DNA of 64,000 bases from Neoceratodus forsteri. Its lineage: Eukaryota; Chordata; Ceratodontiformes; Ceratodontidae. A program made the position numbers and the translations under genes. Shown one piece after another: positions 9,058-20,439 of this stretch; the stretch's first letter is position 1; the number at the start of each line of letters is the position of its first letter. A model generated the notes under the pieces. That model had not been told where the DNA came from. It worked only from the letters and a program-made list of their open reading frames with translations, and ran no database searches. The stretch is taken from the NCBI GenBank assembly GCA_016271365.2, contig CM057451.1:365635501-365699500 (forward strand), read 5' to 3'.

Positions 9058-12000
9058 CTAATCATAAGTAGGCACAGACAAGTGGAGACCAGATTTTCTC
9101 AAACCTAGGAAGCTGATCTTTAAAATTGCAATCTGTCTTTCAGTCCTAAGTAGAGCTAATAAAACAGTTAGCCATTCAGAGTAATGAATTCTAATGTTGT
9201 CTTTCCAGTGTCTAAGCACAAGTTTTTTAACTGAAACAGAGATCAAGGATATGTGAAACTTTCTCTGCGGCACACAGATCTCAGGCATATACCCTAGTAT
9301 ACAAATCTCTGGCTTAAAGAGATCATCAAGACCCAAAAGTGGATTCACCCTTTCCTTAATGTCTGCCCACAGTGGGGATATCTTCATGCAATGCCAAAAT
9401 ATATGCAGCAAATCTGCTCCTTCCAACCCACATCTAAAACAGCAAGAGTCCGGCAACAATCTTAGTTGGACCAGCTTCTGGGGAGAGTAATAGATATTAT
9501 GTAATATCTTGAACTGAGTTAACCTAAGCTAATCCTGTTTCAAATATCTATGACAATTAGCCCATGTTTGGGCCCAATCAAGTTCTAAATTGGGAAAAAC
9601 ACTGTTCCATACTGATGGAGGAGTATAACCATCTGGAAAGTCCAGTTTAGGAGAACTGCATATATTTTGGATATTGCATGCGGGGCACCCACTAGTGGCC
9701 TAATAGTATCCCAAAAGTCTATCCTAGAGGGTTTAAAGCCCTTCGATCCCAAATTCTGAAGTACGAGATGACGTATCTGATACACTTATAAACACTCGCC
9801 TACCGGTAAATTCAACCTAGTGAGAATTTGGGGAGTCGTGTAAAGTTTACCATCTACCTCAAATAGATTGCCCAGCGTAATCTCCTCCAAGCTAGGTAAC
9901 CATCTACACCCAATCGGCCTCCCTCCAATCAGCCAAGAGGGTCTGCCTATAAGTGGTTGAAGCCCATCTAGTTTATACTCATACTTCAAGAAATTGCAAA
10001 ATTGGTCGTGAATCTTGAGGGAAACCCAGATGGGGGAGTTCCGTGAGAGGAGATTAATCTGGGGGGAGAAAACAACAGAGCCCTATGGTTAAAACCCAAT
10101 CTCTTAATAATAGAACGTTCAATGTCCAACCAGAGAGGAGTATATTCTGCATGCCCTTCTAAAGCAGAGGAGTCCAGCCACCTGCCATATTTGTTAATCT
10201 GGGCAGCCCAATAGTATAGTGCGAAATGGGGAAGCCTCAGACCCCCTTGGACTTTAGGTGCCGTAAGCTTATTGTAAGACATCCTAGCCTTCTTAAAGTT
10301 CCAGATGAAATTGGCTATTAGTTTATGAATCTTGTTAAACCAGCCCAACGGAAGCTGGATATTTAACATAGTTAATGGATAGAGAAGTCTGAGAAAGACA
10401 TTCATTTTAACTATGCTAATTCTACCCCAGAGCGATAACGGGAATTGAGCCCACCTTTTCAAATCTAGATCAATTTTACGAATTAGGGGGTCTAAATTGA
10501 GATATCGAAGACGATCGGGCCTTAAGGCTAAAGAAAGCCCCAAGTAGTTGAGTGATTTAGTACTCCAACCCAGACCCATCTCAGTAATATCCTTCTTAAA
10601 GAATCCTTTGGAGAGAGGAAACACTACTGTTTTATCTGGATTTAATCTATAGTTAGATACTCGACTGTAATCTTTGATGACTTTCAACAAAACAGGAATA
10701 GAGGAGACCGGATCCGACAAGTAAATCAAGAGGTCGTCCGCAAAAGCAGTAACCTTGATGGACTGGTCACAGATCCTAATCCCTTGTATCATGTCATCAA
10801 GAACAATACATCTAATAAGGGTTCTAAATAAAGATTAAAAAGTAAGGGAGATAGGGGCAGCCTTGTCTTGTTCCAGCCTTAAGCACAAAGGGATCAGAAA
10901 TAACACCATTGCAGGTCACTCTTGCCGTCGGGTTTGAATATAAACCTCAATCCAACCGACAAATTGTGCCGGGAACCAGCCCGCAACATCACCTGATAAA
11001 GAAAAGGCCAGTAAACCCTATCAAACGCCTTCTCGGCATCCAGGGAGACCAAGACCCAAAGGGTGTCGGCCTCCTCGGAGGCCGAGAAAACGTGAGACAG
11101 CGTCCGAAAATGATCCGAAGAGGATCTGCCCTTCATAAATCCCACTTGTTCCTGCCCTATTAACTGAGGCAGATATTTACCGATGCGCAGAGCCAGAATT
11201 TTTGCCAAGATTTTAACATCATAATTAAGTAAGGATATGGGGCGATAACTACCAGGATTTTCAAGCGGCTTATTAGGCTTAGGAATTAAAACTATTAAGG
11301 CTTCAAAAGATACTTATCCACTTCTTCTCCCGATAATATATATCGGAATAGGTTGGCCAGTAGTGGGTCAGCTGGGGAGAAAAGGTTTTGTAAAATTAGT
11401 TGAAAACCGTCAGGGCCGGAGTTTTATGAGTCGGCAGGCGCTAATTGCATCCTGTATCTCCTTATATGTAATATCTGCCACCAGCTCCTATCTATCATCC
11501 CTCCCCAAACTAGGCAACGGTATTTTATCTAGGAATTGCTGGATATTGCACGGCCGTGGTGGATCGACATACCTCCATACAATGTCTCGTAATAATCACG
11601 GAAAACGAGGTTAATATCCTCTGGGGTGGTTTTAATTAGTCCATCTTTACTCGATCTAACACCTCAATGACTGAGATGCTTCCAACTGCTAAACGCTTTG
11701 CCAGTAACCTGCCCGCTTTTCCCCTGATCCGTGTACAATGCTTGGGTTTTAATGATGGCAAGATCAGCTTGATCCCCTAACATTTCAAGATATTCATCTC
11801 TAACCTTGGTTAGTTTTAATTCGCTTCCTCTTGTGGGTTAATAACCAAAGAAGCCTGGAGTTCTTTGATCACTCTCAGTTTATCAGTCATTAACACACTA
11901 GTCTCTTTTCTTAATAGTAGCCTGCTTAATAAAAAGGCCCTCAAGAAAACTTTTAGAGTCGCCCAAAGAATATCCGGTCTGGTTTCCAGAGTAGAATTTA

Positions 12001-12826
12001 ATGTTAAGAACTCCTCAATATGAGAAGATATGGACTGTACAAGTTTGGGTAGCTGGTAGCTGGTTATTAATTTTCCACCTGCTACCCCTGCCCAGAGCCG
12101 CTGGGAATGAGATTACAACCTCAACAACCGAGTGATCTGACATGGGGGCAGGCAAGATTTCTGCGGAAACAACCCCTTTAAGCAAAACCTTGGAAAGGAA
12201 AATATAATCTATTCTTGAGCCCGTTTTATGTACCGGTGAGAAAAAAGAGAATTCTTTAACTTGCGGATGTAGAACCCTCCATACATCCGACAGCCCCAAT
12301 TGCATCATTAGATCGGTTAGTGCTAAGGAGGCCGGGGCAAGACACAAATGTTGTCTTGAGGATTTATCTAATGTAGGATCTAGAACCATATTAAAGTCCC
12401 TCCTAAAATTATAGGTATGTGGCTAAGGGCAGTAACTTATGCAGCAATTTAACGAGAAAATCATGGTTATCCGAGTTCGGCCCGTAGACTGAGCCCAACA
12501 GTACCTCTCTTGTATATAATTTCCCAACAGTAAGGATAAACCTCCCATCCTTATCGGCAATAGTCTTACTAGATACAAATGGTACCATCTTGTGAATTAA
12601 AATTGAGACACCTCTACTCTGTGTGGATCCTTGAGCAGAGAAAATTTCACCAAACTGCCTTTTTCTTAAACATTTACTTTCCTCTATTAGCAAATGAGTT
12701 TCTTGCAGAAAAACTATCATAACCTTGGCTATTTCCAAATACTTTAACAGTTTGAATTGTTTAGTATGGTGTTCCTGCCCCCTTGACATTCAACGTACAA
12801 AACTTAATACAGGTATCCGTACCCAT
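9058..12826 (-). pseudogene. L1 ORF2: endonuclease plus reverse transcriptase
   Basis: The frame starts near 12826 (MGTDTCIKFCTLNVKG). The apurinic-type endonuclease follows, with FLQETHL (about 12700), VYGPNSDNHDF (about 12475) and the SRIDYI and SDHSVVEV blocks (about 12220 and 12130). The reverse transcriptase has GFMKGRSSSDHFR, LDAEKAFDRVYW (about 11040) and the catalytic FADDLLIYL box (FADD at 10733-10744). The C-terminal Cys/His knuckle CCFRCG...HIFWHC lies near 9420. In an active element this protein nicks the target and copies its own RNA there. Frames change near 9780, 9990, 10800 and 11210, and 11210-12010 is heavily decayed. Confidence 0.85.
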
Positions 12827-13494
12827 AGCTTACAAACCCAATAAAGAACCATAGTCTGCCTTGTGTACTCTACATAACCCCAAGTCTCGTGTCCAATGCC
12901 CAACACCCCAGAAGTCGAGAGGCCCCCAACCCACCTCCGCTCTCAAGTAGAGACAAGCCCACCTAACTACCCCCTACCCACCCAAGCCCACCCGGCATAT
13001 CGTGGGCCCATGACAACAGCGCCTTGACCCTGCCTCATCCCCGCCTCCCCCTACCAGTAAATCTAACATGAGTAGATAACTACATGAAAATATAACTATT
13101 TTAACCACCACCTATCTGAGTTGTATTGGACAACTAAAATAAAATTGCACATCAGGGATAGATTACACCATCAGGAATGGGTATGATATGAGGTGGGAGC
13201 CATGCCATAATTACATAGCACCAGCCTTATGAACCCATATACCCAATCCTAGCCAAAAATAAAGGAAGTTTTCTCAAATTTTGTTTATACAATAGCCCAA
13301 TTGGTCATATATCAGACTCACTATTGCCGAGACCATAAAGTCTTCCTATGCACATCATGTCTTTACTCTGTATGTATATAAAAAAAAAAAAAAAAAGGGG
13401 AGGAAAGGAGAATAAATCAAAATAGTCCAAAATGTCCTGGTGTTACGTGGAAACTTCTTGCTACAGGTATATAGTCCGACAGTGATTCTTCATC

Positions 13495-14404
13495 TTAACA
13501 CAAGTATAGCAGTTGTCTGAAGAAGAACAGATCTGACCCCATGCCAAACCTTGATATTTCATGTATCTTTAAAGAGATTTGGAAAGACCTTACATGGCGG
13601 AAAACACTTGCTTCCACCTCTACAACACTCCAACCTTCTGGCGTTCGAACCTGCAGTTTAGCAGGATAGCCCATTCTGAACTGAATGCCTGCCGCCACAA
13701 GTTTGCTGACCAGGGGTGGTAAGCCTCTTTGGCGGACCGATAATGGTAAGTCCTGGGTAATCCTAATCTTTACTCCAGCCCAAAACCTCCTTAATTTCTT
13801 TTACTTTCAGGATAAACAGCTGCCACTCCTGGTAATTGAGAAAGCGAAATATAAAGGAGCGTGGCGGCGCAGCTGGTGATGGGACTGGACGTACAGCGCG
13901 ATGGGCCCTCTCAATCATGTAGGCAGGACCAAAGGGAGAGGGGCCTGCAATCTTCTCCACCAGTTTTTGAACAAATTTAATAGGATCCGAGCCTTCTTCC
14001 CCTCTGGCAAACCAATATACAGGCGTTGTTTCACGACTTCTGCCCTCTAGATCCTCCACCTTAGCTTCTAATTTAGCCACCCTTGTCTCATAAGCACCAG
14101 TGCTGGTTCAACTTTATTGTAGTGCCCTTCCAAAGAGTGATACCTCGCTTCATTATTGGAGGTCTTCCTGGTTAAATCCTCCAGTGCCCCCGAGATTGTT
14201 TTAATCTCTCCCGTGAGCTCCTGCATTTGGTGCTTGAATGGGCGAAACTCCTCAAGGAATTGTGCTAGTGTGAGCGGCTCCTCTTCTTTAGGACTAGCAT
14301 CCGAGGCAACCTGGTGTGGGGAACTCGAGGCCCTGGCTTTCTTTGGGGCCTTTGCTGGAGAAGTGGTGTGTGCTTAGGGGTTTTACGCATCTCCTCGTCC
14401 ATCT
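13495..14404 (-). pseudogene. L1 ORF1: RNA-binding protein
   Basis: A start near 14404 (MDEEMRKTP) leads into a Lys/Pro-rich N-terminus. A degenerate coiled-coil-like stretch follows (MAKLEAKVEDLEGRS, about 14080). Next is the RRM-like core with YMIERAHRAVRPV (about 13910) and FIFRFLNYQEWQ (about 13850). The C-terminal domain is YPAKLQVRTPEGWSVVE near 13640. In this family the protein binds element RNA as a chaperone. At least three frame changes break the sequence. The ERAHR motif is shared with the second L1 at 47303. Confidence 0.7.
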
Positions 14405-14561
14405 GCTGTCAATTGTAGCAGAGCTGCTGATCGGACGTCAGGGATTGCGTTTCCAACGATGATCGGCGGTGAAAACCGTAACAAATAGCGCGATTAAGGC
14501 AGGAGGGATTGGAGCGTTTAGAGAGAGCAGCTATCTCTCGCCCTGCATCACGTGACTCCCC

Positions 14562-14576
14562 CTTAATGCTCTTTTT
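14562..14576. repeat. Target-site duplication, right copy, of the L1 insertion
   Basis: CTTAATGCTCTTTTT, identical to 8787-8801. Confidence 0.9.
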
Positions 14577-14865
14577 AATGGCACCAAGCTTTTCAGTCAG
14601 GATGTCCAGGATCTTATTAATGACCTGCAGGCCTCGGGCACGACTCGCCGGTCAGTTCATTCCCTCTACCACACTCAGCAGTGTGGTAGGGGGTGTTCTG
14701 CTTTTCGTAGGCAGAACCACAGTCTAGGCTCAGGCTCTTATCCTCAGGGAAAGCGCAGAGCCCAGTCCTTCCTGCCTGCCCACTCCGAGGCTGGAGCTGC
14801 AGCCAAGCATTCCAGAACTGAGGGTCCAGCTTCAAGAGCTGAAGTCGCCTCTGCTTGACTCCTTG
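14577..14865 (+). pseudogene. Gag-like gene of DIRS element C, second part
   Basis: This continues directly, in the frame cut at 8801: NGTKLFSQDVQDLINDL, corresponding to the NSLFGEQTENYMKKM segment of element F gag. After about 95 residues it meets a stop, and the right inverted repeat begins soon after (about 14995). The normal gag-to-reverse-transcriptase transition is missing. Confidence 0.65.
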
Positions 14866-14994
14866 CCAGACCCCACATCTCTGGCACAGGCCCAGGAGGT
14901 GGTGGTGGTCTGTTATTTCCATCCTTTTATCTAGAGCTGGGTCCCTCTGTCTCTCCTCGGTTCCCCAGGGCATGAGTCTTGCTCCCTTCCTCTC

Positions 14995-15150
14995 TGGAGG
15001 GAAAGAACTGAGGAGGGAGCAGGCCCACCTATGCCTATACAGGGTTGGTGACATCGGCTGACTTCGACGGCATGGGTGGCCCCACTTGTACTGCTGAAAA
15101 TCTTCCGTGTGAATTCCAATTCACAATGACACTGAAGTTCCTACGGTGGC
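14995..15150 (+). repeat. 3' inverted terminal repeat of DIRS element C
   Basis: The complement of 6885-7025. It is followed by a roughly 60-nt extension, AGATCTATTGTTACAGTAAG onward to the TTC at 15209-15211, equivalent to the 3' extensions seen left of elements A, B, E and F. Confidence 0.7.
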
Positions 15151-15337
15151 ACCTGATGACAGAGATCCCCTCGAAGATCTATTGTTACAGTAAGTTCTTA
15201 TGTAACTGTTCTTTATTATTGGATATCAATAATGCTGATATTACTACTTCATATAATACTAGGCTCCAGAGAAGAGAGAAAATATATGCCATCTTAGTTG
15301 TATCTATATTCCATTTTAGTTGTGTCCCAGTTTGATT

Positions 15338-15487
15338 AAGCAATAATGCACAACAGAGTGTGTGTCGTGCTGGGATAATGTCATGTCTCAGTTGGCTGGG
15401 CACGAAGCTGCAGGCTAAGTGCATCCAACACTTGAGAAGTAACATTATCCCTCCACGACACACACCCTAGAGGGCATTATTGCTATT
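15338..15487. mobile_element. Palindromic MITE-like element, about 150 bp
   Basis: The two ends form a perfect GCAATAATGC terminal inverted repeat, inside longer imperfect arms: GTGTGTGTCGTG, GGGATAATGT and TCTCA on the left pair with TGAGA, ACATTATCCC and CACGACACACAC on the right. The centre is about 15405-15420. No coding capacity. Confidence 0.65.
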
Positions 15488-15506
15488 ATACAATGGCTCT
15501 TATTTA

Positions 15507-15955
15507 CTAATATTGAGGGGACAAAAATGAGCACATGTAGCTGGCTAAAACATTTCGTAGTTAGGCAGAGAACAAGTGTTGGAACATCCCTTTTATGTGT
15601 AGGGATATCTACTTTATATAATCAGTTGTACAGTTTTATTTTTTAATAAATTTTTTCTTGAGGAAATACTCCCCATGTGAAAGCACTGCATCATGGGTAT
15701 GCAAATAATCAACTGTCTGGTATCACTGTAGTGAGTTATGCGATACTAGGCAATTAGGTATTTGCATACCCATGAGTCAGTACGTTCATATGTGATGTTT
15801 CCTCATAAAAAAATAAAACTGTAAAACTGATACTATAAAAGAGATGTTCCCACAATATAAAGGAGATGTTCTGACTCTTGTTCTCTGCCTAACTATAAAA
15901 TGTTGTAGCCATGACAAATATTTTTGTCCCCACAGTATTGCTAAATAAGGTTTTT
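15507..15955. mobile_element. Long palindromic MITE-like element, about 450 bp
   Basis: The arms 15507-15715 and 15755-15955 are reverse complements over nearly their whole length with scattered differences. Shared blocks include GGGGACAAAAAT, TAGTTAGGCAGAGAACAAG, ACAGTTTTATTTTTT and CATGGGTATGCAAAT. The loop is about 15716-15754. It is A+T-rich and non-coding. The design fits a foldback MITE mobilised by an unidentified DNA transposase. Confidence 0.7.
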
Positions 15956-16016
15956 ATATGAAATTAGGCTTGTGTTACTTCAGTTGTAAGATATCAAACA
16001 CTCTTGGTAAGATGTG

Positions 16017-16093
16017 GTCATGCCTGTGCCTAAACTTCATACAGTGATGTTATACTGAGATAATATCACTGTTCCAGGCACACGCTGGCCAAT
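16017..16093. repeat. Short inverted repeat
   Basis: GCCTGTGCCT plus ACAGTGATGTTAT pairs with ATAATATCACTGT plus AGGCACAC, giving a roughly 75-nt hairpin. It may be the core of another degraded MITE. Confidence 0.5.
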
Positions 16094-16094
16094 T

Positions 16095-16950
16095 AGAGCT
16101 CAGGGATTTTTTTTTTTTTTGCCATTGTATAATTATCCTTATATTGTAAAAAACCTATGGCTTCTAGGTAGTATCAAACTTACAGGGAACAGCATTATAA
16201 ATATCACTATTAACCTAATATACTGTATCACTCTTGTAAGTTCCGTAGTATTTTCGTTTATATGGAATCTTCCTCTGAATCTATATTTTCATTGAGGTAG
16301 TGGGCCTCTCTCCCCCGTTTTTTTTTTTTTTTTGTAATGGCAGGTCACACTGCTCCTGGGTGCTGTTTGAATTAAGTGGAAAATCCCACTACAGTAGCAT
16401 GGGCAGCAGCGATACAATGTTCTAATAGAACCCCTCCCCCAACTTAAACATAGTAGTATAGTGAGGGTTGTCTCTCCCCCACCTTTTTTGAAACTTAGTA
16501 TTTTATTAAAATATAGGACACACACATTACAGATATGTACCAGAGCAATGCTTTTTTTCCAATAATCTTTACAGTCCCTTATTATAGGTCTATCCCACAG
16601 AAAGGAAGAAAAATCAAGTCCATAAGCCTCATTTTGGCCAAAGATCTCTGATCATTAAGGAGTTGCTTGAATGTCCACCTTGTCTATCAAAGTCTAATAA
16701 AAATCATCCATGATAGCAATGCAATAATAAAGAGGCTTATTAAAAAGAAATGGAGTTTCCATTGTTTATATTTATCCAGGATAGCCCAGCAGAGATGCAA
16801 CCTTGTTTTTCCAGTGGGGCCTTGCTTCTATCCATTGTGGCAGTTTGGAGAACAAGTGATGTGCCCAAGGTCACACAATCACCACTTGGAAAAAAAATAC
16901 CAGTATCACTGTTTGGCCTGCCATAACTACTTAGCTTTGTTTTACGGTCA
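16095..16950. other. No recognisable gene; A+T-rich DNA with homopolymer runs
   Basis: T runs at about 16108-16120 and 16318-16333, otherwise no motif or coding frame I can support. Confidence 0.35.
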
Positions 16951-17590
16951 AACAGTATGAGAATATAATTACTGGTGAGCAATTTTTTCAATGGGCTCAC
17001 CAAGTTGATATTTGCCATAATAACCAGTCGGTTGTTATGGCATTCATGCGCTCCATCTATCTAAAGGGAGCACTCCCTCACTGGCTCCCTTTGTGTGTGT
17101 GGGCGGGCTAAGCAGTTCCGAAAACATGGTGGCTCTGTATCTTAGTTAGCAAGGAGCCACCACCGGTACATCCTTTTTTTTTTATTTTGTTGATCCTACC
17201 TTAAATATTACCATTCTTTTTTTTCTTTTTTTTTTAAGTATCTGGTTGATCCTGCAGTTCGCTAGCTTTGGGTAATGCACACCATCGGTGGGGAATGAGT
17301 CTGTGGCTGACTGCCTGACACAGGTAAGTGTGATTGTAATTGCGATCGCGATTTTAGCTGTCAAGTTAAAAAAAAAAAAAAAATTTTGAAACTGGTAGAA
17401 GAGTGAGCTGGAGGGTGCCGTGGGGCAAGAGGGAGAGGGACTGGGGACTGCTGCACATCTCAGATGGGGAATTTAGACTGGGAGCTGGGGGGGGGACATG
17501 AAGCTGCTGCTGCTGCAGCTTTTGGTGCCCCACAGAACTAGAGTAAAGGTGCCAGGGGGACTTCTTGAGAAGGACAGAGGGAGAGAAAGA

Positions 17591-17610
17591 GTGTGTGTGT
17601 GTGTGTGTGT
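17591..17610. repeat. (GT)10 microsatellite
   Basis: Uninterrupted GT dinucleotides over 20 bases. Confidence 0.95.
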
Positions 17611-18168
17611 TTGGGGGATCACAGCACTCGGGTTGGAAAAAATTGCTCACCAGCAAATTATATAAAATAAAAGATGGGGAAGTGTGCATATAAGAATTTA
17701 ATGCACACCCTCTGAGTGTGATACGTTGATAAACCCCTCATTGTAGCATCCCACACCTCGGGTGTGCATTAAATATAGGATAAAGTATGGGGAGAAGTGT
17801 GTTATGAGAATTTAACACACACCCAAGTTGTTGGATGGCAGGCCTGAGGGGTTTATGAATGCCAATCAACAACGATGGTGTGTGTTAAATTCGAGTTTGA
17901 CACACTTCTCACCAGATTTTATCTTATATAATTGAAGGGCTCCGTTTTTTGTCTTTCGGTTTCGTCCACTGTTTGTAATCTGCTTAACTTTTTTTTTTTT
18001 AAACTTCTGGGTGATGTGAGGCTGCTGGAGGCTATCTGCGATGAAGATAACGCCCGAGAAGTAAGATTTTTTTCAGTTAGTGCTGCTTGAGGTGACAGGG
18101 ACAGTTAGAAGCTCGCGCTATGTTTAGTTAGTCGTCTCGAGCACTTTGGTGTTGAAAGGGAGCGCGTG

Positions 18169-18202
18169 AATGCCGTAACACCTACTCAGGTGTTACGGCA
18201 TT
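18169..18202. repeat. Perfect 15-bp stem hairpin
   Basis: AATGCCGTAACACCT (18169-18183) and its exact complement (18188-18202) flank a 4-nt loop. It lies inside the MITE cluster and is better preserved than the surrounding palindromes. Confidence 0.85.
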
Positions 18203-18274
18203 TAACACACGGTTTTGTCAATGGCAAAAAACGGAGACCATTAATTATATTCTCATATCACACACTTCCCCATC

Positions 18275-19085
18275 CTTTATTCTCTATGTAATATATTACT
18301 TTTAATAAGAGATGCCCACACTACAATTAAAAATATATAAATATACATATAAATATAATTAAGCAGAGATTTGCCCAATATGGACTTCAATGGTTTGGAA
18401 GGCACAAACACCAAGCTCCTCTTTCCAAATGACGTTTTCACACTCACCACCTTCTGTGATCTACACATGCTTTTGAGGACAGACCTGTTTGCTAATCTTC
18501 TCTGTGATTTAAAGAGGACAAAGCATTTTTAACTCTGTGCATATTTCAAATGCTTACACTTTCTAGCATGGCTGCATTAGGCTCAGCTTTTGTAAAATTA
18601 TTACTGCTTTGGATGAATTCCAATTACTTGTTCCTGAGACTCAGAGAAATCCCCCACCTCAGTATCTCTTAAATACCACGGCCGCATTTGTAAACTGGCT
18701 AAAGCTCTGCTAAACAGTAAAAGAAATCAGCATATTCTCCATGTAAGTTGCTGTTTTCTGAGACCTGGAATTGCATTTCAGTGCCATTGTGTGCTTACTT
18801 TAGCCTTTTTCATACTTATGAATGTTCCCTTTTCCAATAGCCAAAACTAACTGTATCTTGAGTTCTTTACTCTAAACTCAGGCTAATAATTATTGTTTGA
18901 TAGTAAATTATCAGAACCAAAATTTAACATAATTGACACACTAAAAATGAAACTCCCAACAGCAGGGCATGGGGATCCTAAAGTGACAGGCAGACCCATT
19001 CTCAAATTCTGTGTAGAATGTGGCTGGAGAACCCTGTCTGTTCCCAGGTGATGGGCCAGCACTGAGACTCCTGTGTATTTATGTT
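18275..19085. other. No recognisable gene or repeat; A+T-rich
   Basis: Short frames only, none with recognisable motifs. Possibly unique sequence. Confidence 0.4.
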
Positions 19086-19109
19086 CATTTGTATGCTAAC
19101 AATGAAAAA

Positions 19110-19740
19110 TAAAATGAGGAAAAATGGCCGGCCCACTGTCGCAGGGGCAGGGCGCCGACTTGTGACGCCGGTGACCCGGGTTCAGGAACAGACCTGGGAT
19201 GCTGGAGGGCCAGCCGGGGAGAAGGACTGAGCGTCCGAGGACTGCTCTCCTTCTCCAGGGGGGGCGGGGGCAGGGAGTGTGACGGCGCTATACTGACACC
19301 CAGTGGAGGCTGGGTATACTGCTTGCACCGACACCATGCACATTCGGAGGGCAAGGCAGACGCTGGTCGTCATTGCACGTCTCCTCCCTCACAAACATCA
19401 AGAAAAGCCTGCCAACCACCGCCTGGATGATGCTTGCCCCTGGCTGCAATCAGCTCCCAGGCAGACTCCCACCCTATCCAATCCATTCCTGCACCCTTCA
19501 ATGGGGTTCGGGTGCCGTGACCCCGCTCTGGGGGGTATGCCAGGGGGTACCGGGAGGGTGGGTGATGTGGGAGTTGCAGCCGAAGGTCCTTGACTGGGCA
19601 GAAGGCACTGGGGGTGGGAGGCACCAAAAAAAAAGAGGAAAAATGATCTAAAATTCCAAATGCAATACTGCTCAGATGGAAGTTCAGTCCTGGAACTGTA
19701 GCAAGTTGTGGTGGCATGGCTAAGAGAAACTGCACTAAGC
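19110..19740. other. G+C-rich stretch of unknown nature
   Basis: Base composition changes sharply here from A+T-rich to G+C-rich, with many short G runs and an A9 run at about 19625. Open frames exist on both strands but show no family I recognise. It could be the 5' part of a repeat not otherwise represented here. Confidence 0.35.
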
Positions 19741-19754
19741 TACCAATAGGGTGT

Positions 19755-20350
19755 CATAGAAACAGAATTTTTGGAAGAAAAGGACCGCTTGGTCCACTTA
19801 GTCTGCCCAGATTTTCCCCTGCCTAGTCTGTCTCTGCAGACCCTAACTGGTCTCTGGCAACCCTCCCTCCTCCCTGCCAGTTTTGTTATACTCCCCAGGT
19901 CTATCCCACATATGTCTGAAGCCTCCCCACACACTGTTTTTGCCTCCACCACTTCTGCTGGTAGTCTGTTCCAGGTGTCTACCACTCTTTAAGTGAAGAA
20001 ATATTTCCTCACATCGCTCTTAAATCTCCATCACATCACTGCATACCCACTGGTCCTGATGTTTCTTCTCATTTGAAAGAGACTTCCCTCCTGCACCCTT
20101 TTCTCCCCTGAGAGTACTTGCAGATCTTTATCATGTCACCTCTTGCTCTCTTCTATTCTAGGGTGTACATGTTGAGATCCCTCAGTCTATCCTTGTAGGT
20201 TTCCTCGTGCAACTCTGGCATCAACTTAGTCGCCCTCCTCTAGACTGCCTCTACCCAATCTATGTCCTTTCTGAGGTGCGACCTCCAAAACTGGACACAG
20301 TACTCCAGGTGGGATCTCACCAGCAAAGGATACAGCTTTATCAACTTTGT
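19755..20350 (-). pseudogene. CR1-type LINE, 3' end fragment
   Basis: Minus-strand translation contains CR1 C-terminal blocks: a decayed CVLEVAP (usually CVQFW.P) near 20290, HLEQTTSRSG (usually WN.LP.E.V) near 19970, and the tail ending WAD*VDQAVLF near 19780. Several stops interrupt it. It is another member of the CR1 group seen at 5660 and 38056, but more diverged. It lies immediately left of DIRS element A. Confidence 0.7.
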
Positions 20351-20439
20351 TAAACAGGCCTGAAAATTGTGTTTTCCTATTTCAAAGAAAGGGAAAACCT
20401 GTGGCTGAGAAGAAAAAATTGCTTACCATAGTAATATTG

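Larger units (their letters stand above)
8802..14561 (-). mobile_element. Full-length L1-type LINE inserted in DIRS element C
   Basis: A 5.76-kb minus-strand LINE flanked by a perfect 15-bp target-site duplication. The 3' end is at left: a T run at 8797-8809 (the poly(A) tail on the other strand), with AATAAA on the minus strand just inside it (about 8820). In coding order it has a 5' leader (14561-14405), ORF1 (about 14404-13495) and ORF2 (12826-9058). A clean duplication, poly(A) tail and near-full length make this a classic target-primed insertion. Multiple stops and frameshifts in both ORFs show it is no longer active. Confidence 0.9.
6847..15211 (+). mobile_element. Non-autonomous DIRS-like element C (gag only), split by an L1
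   Basis: Inverted repeats of about 130 bp bound this element: 6885-7025 pairs with 14995-15150, sharing the ACACGGA(G/A)GATTTTCAGCAGTA block and GTCAGCCGATGTCACCAACC. Between them only a gag-like region is present. There is no reverse transcriptase, RNase H or recombinase, so movement would need enzymes supplied by another element. TTC trinucleotides (complement of GAA) lie at both limits (6847-6849 and 15209-15211). After removing the L1 insertion (8802-14576) the element is about 2.59 kb. The 3' extension after the right repeat, GTTACAGTAAGTTCTTATG, matches the 3' block of element H. Confidence 0.75.
16957..18272. mobile_element. Cluster of related foldback/MITE-like units
   Basis: One terminal motif recurs in alternating orientation: TATGAGAATATAATTA at 16961, GGGGAAGTGTGCATATAAGA at 17677, AGAAGTGTGTTATGAGAA at 17793, and the complement near 18241-18271. 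Palindromes nest inside: 17694-17776 (TTAATGCACACC against GGTGTGCATTAA) and 17793-17909 (TTTAACACACACC against TGTGTGTTAAA). TTGCTCACCAG near 17641 complements CTGGTGAGCAA near 16976. Non-coding. I read it as several copies of one MITE family inserted near or into each other. Confidence 0.55.

Noticed and set aside
18277..18468. Possible minus-strand exon with a GTGAGTG donor
   Set aside because: No convincing acceptor, and the frame continues into A+T-rich sequence of the MITE cluster.
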